Below, one piece after another: positions 1 to 11,626 of a stretch of DNA of 64,000 bases. The DNA comes from Adiantum capillus-veneris (taxonomy: Eukaryota > Streptophyta > Polypodiopsida > Polypodiales > Pteridaceae). The stretch covers positions 88,407,221 through 88,471,220 of the forward strand of contig CM043956.1 in assembly GCA_014529385.2 (NCBI GenBank). The letters are read 5' to 3'. The notes beneath the pieces are model-generated. The model searched no databases, was not told the origin of the DNA, and saw nothing but the letters and a program-made list of their open reading frames with translations. The first letter of the stretch is position 1; every line of letters starts with the position of its first letter. A program made the translations under genes and the position numbers.

Positions 1-312
1 CAACAACAGTTTGGTAAAGAGTGACATTTGAAGGATCACCAGCATCATGAAGAATTGATTTCAAAATTGATTCCATAGGAGTGGTAATAGGTTTGCAATC
101 CTCAAGTCCAAACATACATAGTAATGTCTCTATGTAACTTTTTTGACACAAGGAAATACCACCATCGCACTCCTTAAACCGTATACCCAAGTAATGATGA
201 AACAACCCCAAATATTTCATCTCAAAAGTAGCATTGAAATCAGCCTTAAATTTAGCAATATGTCTCTCATTTGTTCCAGTGATCAGCAAGTCATCTACAT
301 AAAGAACCACAA
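1..312 (-). pseudogene. Ty1/copia reverse transcriptase, downstream part (element A)
   Basis: On the minus strand this reads as the second half of a copia reverse transcriptase. A YVDDLL box lies at about 285-302, followed by the usual H-Y-Y-L-G-I region and an L-C-Q-K-S-Y-I-E stretch. It is the continuation of the reverse transcriptase that stops at 18282. The two halves join in sense when 313-18276 (element B) and one copy of the duplicated cacaa are removed. The rest of element A, including RNase H and the 3' LTR, lies left of the window. The family makes cDNA from the element RNA inside virus-like particles. No stop is seen in this piece, but the gene as a whole is broken. Confidence 0.9.
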
Positions 313-2297
313 TGTGGAGGTCCCTACCCCTTGTCAAGAGGAGCGGAGTACCTTTGATAGGTCTCCAATCCTAAAAAAGAAAAACCAACGGACATTGCCT
401 TAGCTACCACGTAGCCACGGGCATTAACTATTAGTGAAGGATTGGTCCTATGTCGCTATGGCGGAGCGTGACCACCATAACCCTATCTAAAAGCTATCTA
501 TAATCAATTATACCTAAAAGTATAAATATTAGAGTGACCAACCTGTCCGCTTTTTTCCCCATGTTTCAGAAGCACAGTCGGCAAGGTTTGTCTCTTTTAA
601 GATTTATGACTTAAAAAAAAAACAATTTCTAGCGTTGGAAAGTTACCCGACTCATCGGGTCCACCCGTCCATAGAATGATACCATCGGGGTATCATTCTC
701 CCACTTTCCACACCGCACTCACCCTTCTTTTTTAATCTAATTACTACCACACTGTTTAAACATACATGTGCCTTTACTTTATTTATGATATTGGTTCGTT
801 AAAACAGCCCTTCAAACATTATTACAAACAATAGTCAAACAAGAAGTCGTGTAATTTTAAACCAACAACCCTTGGATTAGGTTCAATTAAGAATCTCTAC
901 TGGCGCTATTATGTCCGATCGGTATATACATTATTTATAAAAACCCTTGTCCTCATGAGCATCCCATACTGCTCAACAAGTACTCGTTGTGCTGATATAG
1001 ACGTACTCCCGCCACAGCAATAACCGTGCCAATCTGGGCATCATCCCCATGCCAAGGAAAAACAAAACTACAGTATCCAGCTGGGCTAATCTGGGTGTAC
1101 TCCCACCTCAACATCAGCGGTGCCGTCCTGGGCGTCATCTCACGCCTCGGCAACTGCCACATAATACCAGCACTAATAAGTAGAGAGACTTGAGAGAAAC
1201 CCTACTGAAGGTTTTGGAAAAAAATTCTTTCCTCAGGCAACCAATTTAACTAGACAATCTTTCCTACTTGTCAAACATATGCGGAGTTTCTTGGGGTTAA
1301 GCCCCGTGGTTTCGGTCCGTGTTTTCTTTTCATAAGGTAAATAGTATATTTCTATGGTCTCGCATATGCAATGATGCATAACTTGAAACTGCAATACTAA
1401 CCTGTACCATAGCTCCGATTGATCCGATTGGTGGAGACATAACATGTTCCGCAGGAGTTCCACCGTTACTTGTACCAGCTTCATGATCATTAGCGCCTTG
1501 GGTTTGAGCACGCTTTGGAGCCATTTTTTTGTACTTATTAGTCCACTAGAGTTTTTGCTCTCTTAGTGGTTTGTGGACGCCTTCTCTCTAAGAGAAGTGG
1601 CAGCACTTCCTGAGCGCTATAGAGGCAATCTCTATGTCTAAAGTGTGAGCATGGATGCTCTATTTATAGCAGAAAAGAAAACGTCCAATTTTTTTTCCCC
1701 AATAAATAAATATATATATATTTTTTTTTTATAAAAGAAATAATTTTTTTATTTTTATTTTCTCAAAAATCATACCCGCATTTCTGGTACCCTTGTGATA
1801 CACATCAACTTGACCAATTTCTCATTATCATCAAAAGATAAGGACACACAGCCCCCCCGCATTAAGATTAGTCAAGACTAGCCTCTCCTTTTCATGTGAC
1901 AGTGTGACCCACTTTGTCCCCTCCTATGTGAATCCAGGTGAGTCCATGTGCCTTCATTTGTCATCCCTGTGTATTCTTTTGTCTTTATAATTATTTTATT
2001 TATTTCCTCAATGATAATTTACTTTACATTTTTAAGTTAAACTTTACAGTCTTATATTAACTTTACAGTAGTAAAAGAAAATTCTACAATTAGTAACTAA
2101 GTCTTACAATAAGATAATTAGTGATTCATATAGCTAAACATGTCAAAATTTTGTAGCGTAAATTTTAAATTCTAGGTTTTTCTCAGCCTACAATTCATAA
2201 TTTGAACTCGAATATCTTAAATAATGAGCGATGGTGGTTTAAAAAATTTCAAATACGTAACAGAACTTGTGTGAAATTCGAAAGTAGAGACCTTACA
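313..2297 (-). repeat. 3' LTR of element B
   Basis: In plus orientation it begins TGTGGAGGTCC and ends GACCTTACA, a short near-inverted end pair. It matches 16368-18276 throughout, with small indels including an AT-rich stretch near 1700-1750. It carries the same TATA-like CTATTTATAG (1660-1669) as the other copy. Short ORFs in it, such as 953-1162 and 1233-1511, recur in the other LTR and do not look like proteins. Confidence 0.92.
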
Positions 2298-2315
2298 ATC
2301 TCCCCAACTTAGAAT
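2298..2315 (-). other. Polypurine tract of element B
   Basis: On the minus strand the bases just before the LTR read AAGTTGGGGAGAT and then TGTAAGG. A purine-rich run directly against the 3' LTR primes plus-strand DNA synthesis in gypsy elements. Confidence 0.7.
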
Positions 2316-2328
2316 TTGAGATGCCCTC

Positions 2329-3422
2329 ATCTCAAGAACAGTGATTGGTAATCCTTAAGAAGGGTTGTCTCATCTTCCCAAGTAGCATCTTCTATAGGGA
2401 AATCCTTCCATAGGATAAGATGTTCTTTGATTATCTATTCCTAAGCTTTCTCTCCCGAGTTTCTAGGATAGTATCAGGTTGGAGTTGTAGAACATCTTGA
2501 GAAGGTAAAATGATTTGCTCATCATCAAGGACATGGTCAGGGTTATATACATAAGGTTTTAACAGACTTACATGAAATACATCATGCACTTTGAGATGAG
2601 AAGGGAGTTTTAGTATATAAGCTTGATCACTTACAACCTTGATTATTTCGTAAGGTCCACAATATTGGTAGCTAAGCTTCTTATACCTTTCGAGAGATAG
2701 ATTGCTCTTTTTGGGCTTTACTTGTAAGAAAACTTTGTCACCTTCTTTGAAAATCCGATCAGATCTTTTTAATTCGGCGTACTTCTTTTGTTGATTTTGA
2801 GCCGCTTGAATATCCCTTTGAATAGCTTTGGTTTGAGCTTCCATTTCTTCAAGAATTTTCTTTAAGGCTTCTACCCTTATAGTGGGGTCAAAAAAGTTAA
2901 GAGGTGATAAATATTCTTGACCATAAAGAGCATTAAAAGGTGTCATTCCAATACTTCTATGAGTAGAGGAATTGTATGCATACTCTACCAAGGGTTCAGT
3001 TTGGCCATCAGTTTGAAGATGATAAGCATTACTAAAACATAACTGGGTTCCAATAGCTTGAAACAATGATACCCAAAACTTTGAAGTAAACCTGGCATCA
3101 CGATCACTCACAATCCTCTTGGGTAAACCATGAATTCTGAAAACCTCCTTCACAAACAGAGGAGCAATATCTGAACCTGTAAAGGTTGTCTTGACTGGGA
3201 TTAAGTGAGTCACTTTAGTAAGCAAGTCGACTATGACCATGATTGAATCATAGCCAGCTTGAACAGAAGGAACCCCGGTGATAAAGTCCATGCTAATACA
3301 TTCCCATTTCATTTGGGGAATATCTAAAGGATGTAATCTACCTGGAATCTTTAGTCTCTCTGCCTTAATCCTTTGACAAGACAAACACTACATGACATAG
3401 CGAAGGACATCAGCCTTCATAC
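2329..3422 (-). pseudogene. Integrase with C-terminal chromodomain (element B)
   Basis: Integrase inserts element cDNA into chromosomes. The open stretch from 3384 to 2431 holds the catalytic core with D33 (SMDFI), D94 (VSDRD) and E130 (DGQTE). Exactly 35 residues separate the last two, giving a D,D35E motif. After E130 the chain jumps to LVEYAYNSS. About 25-30 residues usual at this place are missing, apparently an in-frame deletion. The HVFHVSLLKPY region follows, and then a frameshift near 2432. Beyond it the other frame reads IKEHLILWKDFPIEDATW, a chromodomain-type tail ending at a TGA near 2329. Such tails guide chromoviruses to marked chromatin. The N-terminal zinc-binding part is cut by element C at 3423, with an in-frame TAG (probably CAG before) near 3390. 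Confidence 0.9.
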
Positions 3423-5704
3423 TGAGGCGGTCCGGGGCGGGCAACAAGAAGAGCGGCCTCTAAACACCCTTCGAGGCTCCCGTGCTGCTCAATTGGGGCT
3501 GGGGCAAGCACAATCAGAGACAACAACCCACAGCCAGAAACCAAACAAGAACAGGGGCACCACCTAGTTGTAGATGCGAACTAGGACGCACATGATATCT
3601 CCTTGTAATGAAACGCACAAAGAGAGGGGAATGCAAGATAGCCACACACACCAAACACAAACATTCAACAAGCCCTTAAACCACCAAGCATGAAATGACA
3701 CAACAAACTTCAAGGACAATATACCTTCAACCACCTGATGAGCCAACTTATCAAGTCAATTTGGAGAGAAGAGTCGTAGTTGAAGCATACAATTGCACCC
3801 AAAACTATGAATCTTATTTATGGACAAGAGTAGGCTACAAGTGTGATTGCAGTATAGTATCACTCCACTCCTCTAGATGGCATAACTAACTTCAAGCTTC
3901 TCCATGCACCTATGTGTACTGATGGAATAGAGCACTCACAATGCACACACTCTACACAACTAGGCTTGAAGAGTGGTGTGTTGTGTGTTGAGAATGGTGT
4001 GGTGTAGTGTGATCATGTGATGATTTACAAGGGAGACAAGGGCTCTATTTATAGGGTGGGTCTCTCTTGTCCTTTGAGTCACATGGATGTGGGCTCAAGG
4101 GAAGATAATTTTTGAGGATGAAAGGAGAGAGGATTGAGTGAATAATTTGGGAGTGCCTACTCTAGTAGAGGGTGCATTTTACAATAAGGTTAGTGGTTAG
4201 TAGTTAGTAATTATCACTAAAAAATATTTACAAAATCATTCACCAAATGGTGAGATATATGATGAGAAAAGTTAGAGAAGGGATAAGCTTGTAAAGAGAG
4301 GTTGAAGCTTTGACATTCACATCTTTACAGCACCGGAAGAAGAAGCAGTCTGCATGGCGAAGTAGCGCGTGTCGATGAAGCTATGTTATCTTCAAACCTT
4401 GAAAAATTCATGATAAAATCCTTCATTTACAAAGGTTATCCTTGGATTTTTTCTGATTTTTTGAAGTTCTTTACAAAGCTGCAGAGAGTATGGTAATATG
4501 GACATATATGTAGAGAGAAAGGGGGACACATAGGGTGTAGAAATGGAGGATGAAGGCTATGGAGGTGTGAGATGTGGAAATGGTGAAGAGGGTGAATAAG
4601 GACATGGGAGTTGCAGGTTTGGAAGTGGGAAGGAGTGTGTGTGAAAGAGGAAAATGATAAAGTGGAAGAGGGAGTGTGGCTGCATAGCGTGGGCAAACTG
4701 GGGTCCACCAATAAAATCTTATCTCACAGCTCGTAGCTCAAACAAATATGAAACAATTTGAGGTGAAAGTTCAGATCACTAGCTACAACTTTTTTTTGTA
4801 TCACCTTTTCAAATTCGAGGAGCATGTGATCTTTAAAAATTCAGCAAAACCGACTGTTGTTTCCACTGCACAAAGTCCTTGTGAGGTCTTTCTTTGGATG
4901 ATTCTTTTGAATACCTCCAAGAGTGAGCTCCCCATGGTGCATGCATGCATTCCACATACCCTTGACCTTATTCGGTAGGTCTATAATTGAAGATATTGTT
5001 GAGATCATGATATAAATGAATAGTACAACTAAGAAAATCAAATATTGAGGGGTCTAAAAAATATGTACATGTCAAATATAAATAATATAGGTGGAAAAAA
5101 TATAAAGGGGTCAAAATCAATCTCTCTCATTATAAGTCTACCATAAAAAGTATTTTTGGTGGTCTAATTTATGAGAGTAATAAAGAATAGATGTAAGAAG
5201 GAAAAAATCACAATAGTGAAGAAATATACACATAAATAGAACTAGTTTTTTTGGATTTTTGTTAGGATGGAGTTACACCAAAAATAAGAGAAGCTTCCAT
5301 GAAAAATTTATTATATGGAATAAAGAGTATGCAAAATGGTAAGAAAAAATATGGTAATGGTGAGTCAATGTACATAGCATAAATAACACACCATAGGTAG
5401 AAATATTTAAATAAATACCAAAATAATTATGAAAAATCATTTTATTTAGGCCCTACATACAATGAAATATTTATACACAAATGGGCCATAATATTTTTTA
5501 TTTTTAAATTTTATTTATTTATTTGGCTCAACTAGCCCAGTGACTAGCTAATTAAGGGTTTTTAAGAATATATGGGAAAAGTCCCCTAACTCACACACAC
5601 CTATATACAGTGAAATAGTAGGGATAGCCACAGTATTTGGATGATTTTGGTAGGGTGGGTTAACTCACTATGGCAATTACAGAAAGCCGAAAAAATGGCT
5701 ATCA
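3423..5704 (-). repeat. 3' LTR of element C
   Basis: It runs from TGAGGCGGTCC to ATGGCTATCA in plus orientation (2282 bases) and matches 11627-14039. Relative to the other copy it lacks about 200 bases near 3667 and about 80 bases near 4055. It alone keeps the last 170 bases (about 5535-5704). A TATA-like CTATTTATAG lies at 4045-4054. Confidence 0.88.
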
Positions 5705-5720
5705 TTAGCCCTCCCCCAGG
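5705..5720 (-). other. Polypurine tract of element C
   Basis: On the minus strand CCTGGGGGAGGGC stands directly before the LTR start TGATAGCC. Its position and composition fit the plus-strand primer. Confidence 0.7.
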
Positions 5721-5732
5721 ATGATGGTATAT

Positions 5733-8700
5733 TCATGTACCATCATAGAGCATCTTTTCCAAAGAGAGTGCTTCAGAGTCCTTGACGAGATCTTTATTGT
5801 TTGGCCCCTCAAAATTTTGGCTCGAGTTACACTCATGCTTCATGTAACAATACTTACATGAGACAGCTACCCTTTCACAGATCTTTGGTAGATCCTTTGG
5901 TAGAAGGCGACCCAAATAGGGCTTCAAGCGATAACCACTTACCTTCCTAGAGTGCTCTTTCCCATTCAAGTCCATAAGTTGATAGTAACTTGAATTGAAA
6001 GCCTTCTTAACTATGTATGGCCCCTGCCATCTAGTTTCAAATTTGGCATCAAAACGATTATCGAGTCGATTGTAATACCTTAGCACAAGATCTCCTTCAT
6101 TGATGCCTTTGTCCTTTAGTTTCTTATCGAACTTCTCCTTCGCCTGCGTAGATTTCCTCTTGTAGCACTCGTATGCTGCTTCTCTTTTCCACTCAAGCTC
6201 AGCTAAGGTAAGAAGTCGATATATCCATGCTTCTTGATCATCTTGTGCTGCTTTGCCATGAAGTCGCATTGTTGGAATGTTGAGCTCAATTGGTTGTAAA
6301 GCCTCTTGACCATAGACCAAGTGAAATGTTGTAAACTTCGTGGCTTCCCTATATGTGGTTCGATACGCCCACAAGGCACCATCCAAGAAGTCATCCCACA
6401 ACTTTGTCTTGTTTCTCACCATCTTTCTAATGATGCCTGCAATGAAACCATTAGATTTTTCTACCAGACCATTGGATTGGGGATAGTAGGGTGTACTATG
6501 ACGATGTAGAATGTGAAGTTCTTCACAGACCTCTATGAGAAAGCCCTTTCTAAACCCCGGACCATTATCAGAAACAATCTCCAAAGGTGTGGCAACTCTA
6601 CAACAAATGTGAGTGTAGACAAATTTGCTCACTGTCCTCTCATTTACCTTTGCCACACTTTGTGCTTCTACCCATCTCGTCATGTAGTCTATGGCCACCA
6701 AGATATACGATTTCCCATTTTTAGTCCTAGGCAATGGACCCATAGCATCAATGCCCCATTTTTCAAATGGACCATTTGCAAGGACTAACTGACATGGACC
6801 ATGTAACAGACGCTTGTTTCCATTAATCTGACAATTGTGACAGCTTTTACACCAATGTTGAACATCAATGTGCAAGCTTGGCGAAACATATCCGGCAAGA
6901 AAAATCTTTTTTGCAGTGAGTTCCTGTGCAAAATGACCACCACACGCTTCCTCATGCAAACCTTTTAGAATGGCTGAGATTTCCTCAATAGTTGGTACTC
7001 TTTTGCACACTTGATCCTTCCCTCTTTGGTAGAGGGATCCTTCTAGGAAGAGATACATGATTGCCTTCTTCATGAGTATCCTCTTCTGAGCCTTCGTGAA
7101 GTCTTGTGGAAACTCACCCTCCAAAATGTAGCTAATAATGGGAGTCAATGACTCCAATCCCTGGTATCTCGGTTGCTTGACAGTTGCTGCCACCATGATG
7201 ACCTGCACTTCTTTCTCAACACATGTAACTGCTTGTTGTGCAAGTAAATCAGTATCTTCATTCTGTTTCGTAGGAATATGATATAGTTGTACTTCTTCAA
7301 ATTGATTAAACAATCTACGAATGGTATGAACTTTTGTCCTTAGGCTTTCATTCTTGCATGCCCAAATGCCTAAAATTTGCTTCACGATGAGAAGTGCATC
7401 CCCTTTTACCATGAGACGTTGTATACCTTGGCCAATGTATATCTTTAAACCATGAAGTAGTGTGTCATATTCTGCTTCATTGTTGCTAGTTGAACCTGGT
7501 AGATTGACCTTCTCTTGCATGACCACCTCCCCACTTGGGTTGAGAAATACTAGCCCTCCCCCTGCTTTTCGTGTGGCTCGTCGAAAAGCTCCATCAAAGA
7601 ACAAGGTAAAAGCATTAGGAATACTTTTAGGTGGTGGCAATGGTAGGGTCTTTACTTCAGGCACCTTAATCTCCTTCTCATGTACCCTATAAGTAAGGAT
7701 CCCTGCCAATTGTGCACGCACACTATCTTCTACTTTGAAAGAGTATTGAAACTCTTGCAACTCCATAATCCACTTTGAGATCCTAGTACTAAGATTCATT
7801 TGAGATGACACCCAAGGGAACAAATTTTTTGCAGTGAGAATTACAAAGGGTTTTGGTAGCAAGTAGGATCTAATCTTTCTCACCGCAAACATGAGAGAAA
7901 GCATCATGAGTTCTGCCTCTGTGTAGACTCTCTCTAAAGCATTCATGACCCTAAAAGCAAAGTATATGGGTCGCATTCTGGTACTATGGGGATCTTGTTG
8001 TAGCAAAACCGCACCAATTGTTTCTTTCCCAATACTAGAGCTAACAAAAAATGTGTACTCCCAACAAGGAGGCATGAGTGTTGGTAGCTCTGACAAAATG
8101 ACTTTAATGTTAAAAAAGTACTCTTCAAGCTCATAAGACCATGAAAATTCTACTTGTTGTGTCAACTTTTGCAAAGGATGAAGCAACTCCAAAGCTAAGT
8201 GAATAAAGTGTGACATATACTTCACCTTTTGAATGAATGAGATTACCTCTTTGAGATTCTTGGATGATGGGAGCTCAATAAGAGCCTTTGCCTTTGAAGG
8301 ATCCACCTCAATGCCTTTATAGGAAACCTTGTGACCAAGCAAGATCAGTTCATCCTCACCTATGTGACACTTGTCGGGGTTGAGTTGACATCCCATGTCG
8401 TAGAGCTTCTTTAAACCTTCTTCTACCCTTTGTAGATGCAATAATTTTGAGCTATAAATGAAAAAATCATCAATAAAAACCCTAATGGACTTCCCAAAGA
8501 ATGCTTGAAACACCATGTTCATGAAACGTTGGAATGTTGCAGGAGCATTTGTCAGACCAAATGGCATGACTCTAAAAGCATAACAACCCCAAGGAGTGAT
8601 GAAGGTTTTTTTTAACTAATCTTCCAATGCGATACCTATTTGAAAGTAACCCGAGTAGCCATCACACACAGTGTACTTCTCATGACTAGCTACCTCATTT

Positions 8701-9038
8701 AGTATCTCATCTTGAAATGGGAGAGAAAAGTGATCTCTTTTTGTTGCCTCATTGAGTGGACGGTAATCCACACACACCCTCCACTTGCCATTTTTCTTAG
8801 GAGTGACAACAATGGGAGAGACCCACTCTAAATTCTCCACTGGATAAACGAAACCTGCTGCTAGAAGCTTTCTTACCTCCTTGAGTAAAGCCTGCTCCTT
8901 GATGACTCCTAGCCTTCGTAGCTTCTGAGCCTTAGGTGTGGCCTCTGGATTCAACTCAATTTTGTGTTGAACAACATCTACTCCACGCACATCGGTGTAG
9001 TCTTTAGCAAAAAGCCTCGGAAATTTCCTATCACACAT
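5733..9038 (-). pseudogene. Pol of element C: reverse transcriptase, RNase H, second RNase H, integrase
   Basis: Reverse transcriptase starts in 9038-8616 (CVDYRPLNEATKRDHF). After an in-frame TAG at about 8616, where Gln is likely, it continues in the same frame from 8567 for 944 residues. Residues there: catalytic FIDD at 31-34; first RNase H at about 165-290, in which the expected first Asp is Ser (FVSSSIG, 174-180); second RNase H at about 320-450, with D325, E364, D390 and D438/D440 all present; integrase zinc site H-H-C-C at about 538-579; core D607, D667, E703 (D,D35E); C-terminal region to about 890. There is no chromodomain. This order and the loss in the first RNase H fit Tat-type elements. 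A frameshift near 9015 separates it from the upstream reading frame. The protein copies and inserts the element. Confidence 0.92.
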
Positions 9039-10234
9039 TTGAACTCCTCTCTTTCGTCCTTTGTAAGTGTCGTAGACAACATACCTTCTAACATTCCTTC
9101 AGCTTGCACATTTTGGTTCTCTTGAGTACCTACCTCTTCCAAACCTCGAGAAGAGGTCTCCTGGTTGTTTGGCTTAAAACTTACCCCCATGAATTTGATG
9201 GAAGACTCCTGTTCAGTAATGCTACCGCTACTTTCTCCTTCTGAAGTGCTATCGGTCTAGCCTTCCTCCGTCTCACTTTGAGATGATTCTTCATGGAGCT
9301 CCTCTTGGCGTTGCTCCTTCATGTCAAAGACAACCTTCTTATGATTGTCATTCCTGCAAATTAGCTTTCCACTCTCCCAATCCTGCGAAGCTCGCATTTT
9401 CATTAGCCATGGTCTCCCTAGGATAAATGGGTAACCATTTCCCTTGGTCGACATAACATAAAAATCCACCGCCTTCTTAATTCCAAAGGCCTCTACAAAA
9501 ACATTTTTACAAATGCCTACACACCTATATTTGCTATTGTTTGCCATCTTGACTTTAATTTAAGGTGTCTGATGGATGTGCATGCCTAGTTTTTGCATGA
9601 GTCCCTCTGTCATGATGCAAATTTGTGCACCCCCATCCACTAGACCTTTCCTAACCAATCTTCCTTTGATGTAACAATCTAGCACATGTATAATATCCTT
9701 ATTCATTTCATCATGTGCAATTTTTACAACAGGCACACTCTCTTTTACCTTTCTCCTAGTGCTAACTGCCTTTGTTAAATCCCTCCTAACTTGTGGGCAT
9801 AATGCAAGAAACTGAGGCCATGAGAAATCAGGACCCTTACCTCTCATGTCTTCCAATAGGTTATATGGAGCCATACCATGTCCAAGAGGGAAGTCTTGGA
9901 GGTTGATACGACGTCGAGTCCTCTTAGCTTCCTTGGTCTCCTTTGCCTTCTTTTCTCGTCCATGGTCACTTTGTGATGTAACCCCTTCTTTCTCCTTACC
10001 TTTTCCTTGGCCACGCTTAATGCCATTTGCTTTCATGTCAACCTCATTTGAGTTTGTCACCTCTACCACATGCACATTTGGGTCTAGCAAAGGTGGAACT
10101 CCTTCCACTCCTTGTGGAGGTGGTCTTGCTCCATTTGGCCTTTGTAGAAGTCGTGGTTGCTGACTAGTTCCTTCACCTGCATTCATCACTGGGTAATTCA
10201 AGTTAGGTCTCCCTGGCTCCCCACGGGGCCAAGG
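8978..10234 (-). pseudogene. Protease and linker of element C
   Basis: One reading frame (10282 to 8978) is interrupted by TAA at about 9560 and by a stop near 9256. A charged linker (KGKEKEGVTSQ, KRTRRRINL) leads to an aspartic protease. Its active-site loop near 9634 reads VDGGAQICIM, where D-S/T-G-A is usual, so the middle residue is Gly. The C-terminal protease motif FILGRPWL is at about 9420. Then comes an acidic spacer (SQSETEEG) and the start of the pol connection (EREEFKCVI), where the frame shifts to that of reverse transcriptase. The protease cuts the polyprotein during particle maturation. Confidence 0.8.
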
Positions 10235-11015
10235 ACAATTATACATCCCATGTCCAGACTCTCCGTAATTCCAACATTGCAAGACTCTCCTAGGTCGTGG
10301 ATCGAGCTCACTCTTCAGACTTGTTTGCTTGTCCCTTTGGACCTACAGCTTGTGCAAGGTGAATTGACAAGCTGCTTAAAGATTCATTTAACTTCTCAAT
10401 CACTTCTGCCGTTACCTCAGGAAGCTCCCTAGATGTTGATGCTTGTGACTTACCTTTGGGTCTAAGACCTTCTATTGGAACCTCCCCCCTTAAGCACTTG
10501 AGTTTCCCATATTTCTCAGTAGCCCTAGTTTCAGCTACATCAAAGGTAGCACTTGCACCCGCCTCAACTTTTACCTTAAGTTCAGGAAAGAGTCCGGCTA
10601 TGAACCTCTCCTTCTTTAGAAATTATGCACCATCACTAGGGTTAGCAACATTTCGTATCCATAGAGCCCAAAGACGTAGAAACTCTTGCTTGTACAAGTA
10701 GTAGTCATCTAAGTCTTTTTGCTTATGAGAAACAATGTCTTGCCATAGTTTTTGAGTGTTTTGGGGATCAAAGAAGTATTTCTTGAAATGATTCAAAACT
10801 TCTGTGTAATTCCCCTTAACTTCCTCAGGCAAAGAGTCAGACCAAGTGCTAGCATCTTTCCTAAGGACCACCTCAAACATTTCTACACGTTCTTGATCAG
10901 TGACTATCCTCTTGATACGGCAAGACACCTTGAAATTCGCTAAAAATAATTATGCATCCTCTCCAGGCTCTCCAAAGAAAAGAGGATATCGAGACATTTG
11001 GCGTTGGCTCTCCAT
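10235..11015 (-). pseudogene. Gag (capsid-nucleocapsid) of element C
   Basis: The likely start is ATG at 11015 (MESQRQMSRYPLFFGEPGED). A TAA in frame follows within 25 codons, then the capsid region 10928-10623 (RIVTDQERVEMFEVVLRKDA, WQDIVSHKQKDLDDYYLYKQ), another stop near 10622, and a tail rich in Lys and Ser. A zinc knuckle at about 10276-10235 reads CWNYGESGHGMYNC. The second Cys of C-X2-C-X4-H-X4-C is Tyr, so metal binding is likely lost. Gag packs element RNA in the cytoplasm. The nucleocapsid end is in the frame of the protease ORF, one frame away from capsid. Confidence 0.82.
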
Positions 11016-11099
11016 TGAATTGATTTCAAAGTGACGCGTTTTTGTTTTTTCTTTCTTTAAAAGATTTACACAATAATATTTTCTAAATTGCAATTTATT

Positions 11100-11552
11100 C
11101 TACAACAAAATAAAAATGTTCATATCAAATGACCTATGATAATCAATAAGAGGTAGAATGACAGGGTTTGGTGACGCGAGAATTTCTCCTACTCTTTGGG
11201 CACCAAACATGAACACCATACGTTGTTGAAAATGGATTTTTCTACTAATTGCAATGTTTACTCTAATGTGTGGAGTGAAATGAAAGGGAAAAACCTCTAT
11301 TCCTGGGCCATTATCCATGGTCTATGCATGACTTAATTCTTAAAACAAAAGAAAAATATAGACGTCCAAACTAAAGTCGTACCTAATGAGAGGCAAAATA
11401 AAAGGATTTACTGATGCGTTTATCTCTGCCAACCTAAGAGGACCTAAAATTCTACGAATTACACGTTGAAATTGTAACTTAGTACTAACAATTATGTGTA
11501 CCTTTTGCCTTGCAATGGGAATGAAGGGATCATACAAATTCTCGTGATTCAT
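11100..11552 (-). repeat. Diverged tandem duplication in the 5' leader of element C
   Basis: Two small minus-strand ORFs, 11318-11100 (72 codons) and 11552-11340 (70 codons), lie about 235-240 bases apart. They share a clearly similar second half: ILASPNPVILPLIDY against INASVNPFILPLIRY, then a hydrophobic end (FDMNIFILL, LDVYIFLLF). The bases are only moderately alike. They lie between primer site and gag. Whether they are translated is unknown. Confidence 0.6.
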
Positions 11553-11602
11553 GCAAGCTACTTGATTATGCTAAAGGTTGAGCCTACACAAAACATACAC
11601 AA

Positions 11603-11623
11603 CTGTCCTCGGTGGGGGCACCA
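11603..11623 (-). other. Primer binding site of element C
   Basis: On the minus strand TGGTGCCCCCACCGAGG stands three bases inside the right LTR. It starts with TGG, the complement of the tRNA CCA end. It is not the initiator-Met type used by the neighbouring elements, and I do not identify the tRNA. Confidence 0.7.
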
Positions 11624-11626
11624 ATT

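Noticed and set aside
953-1162. Short ORFs in the LTRs of B (953-1162, 1233-1511, 1330-1524 and their copies at 17214-17565)
   Set aside because: They recur only because the LTR is duplicated, differ in frame between copies and have no domain likeness.
4436-5041. ORFs of 60-97 codons in the LTRs of C (4436-4711, 4748-4978, 12892-13185, 13248-13478)
   Set aside because: His/Ser/Cys-rich low-complexity translations inside an LTR. Conservation between the two copies only reflects LTR duplication.
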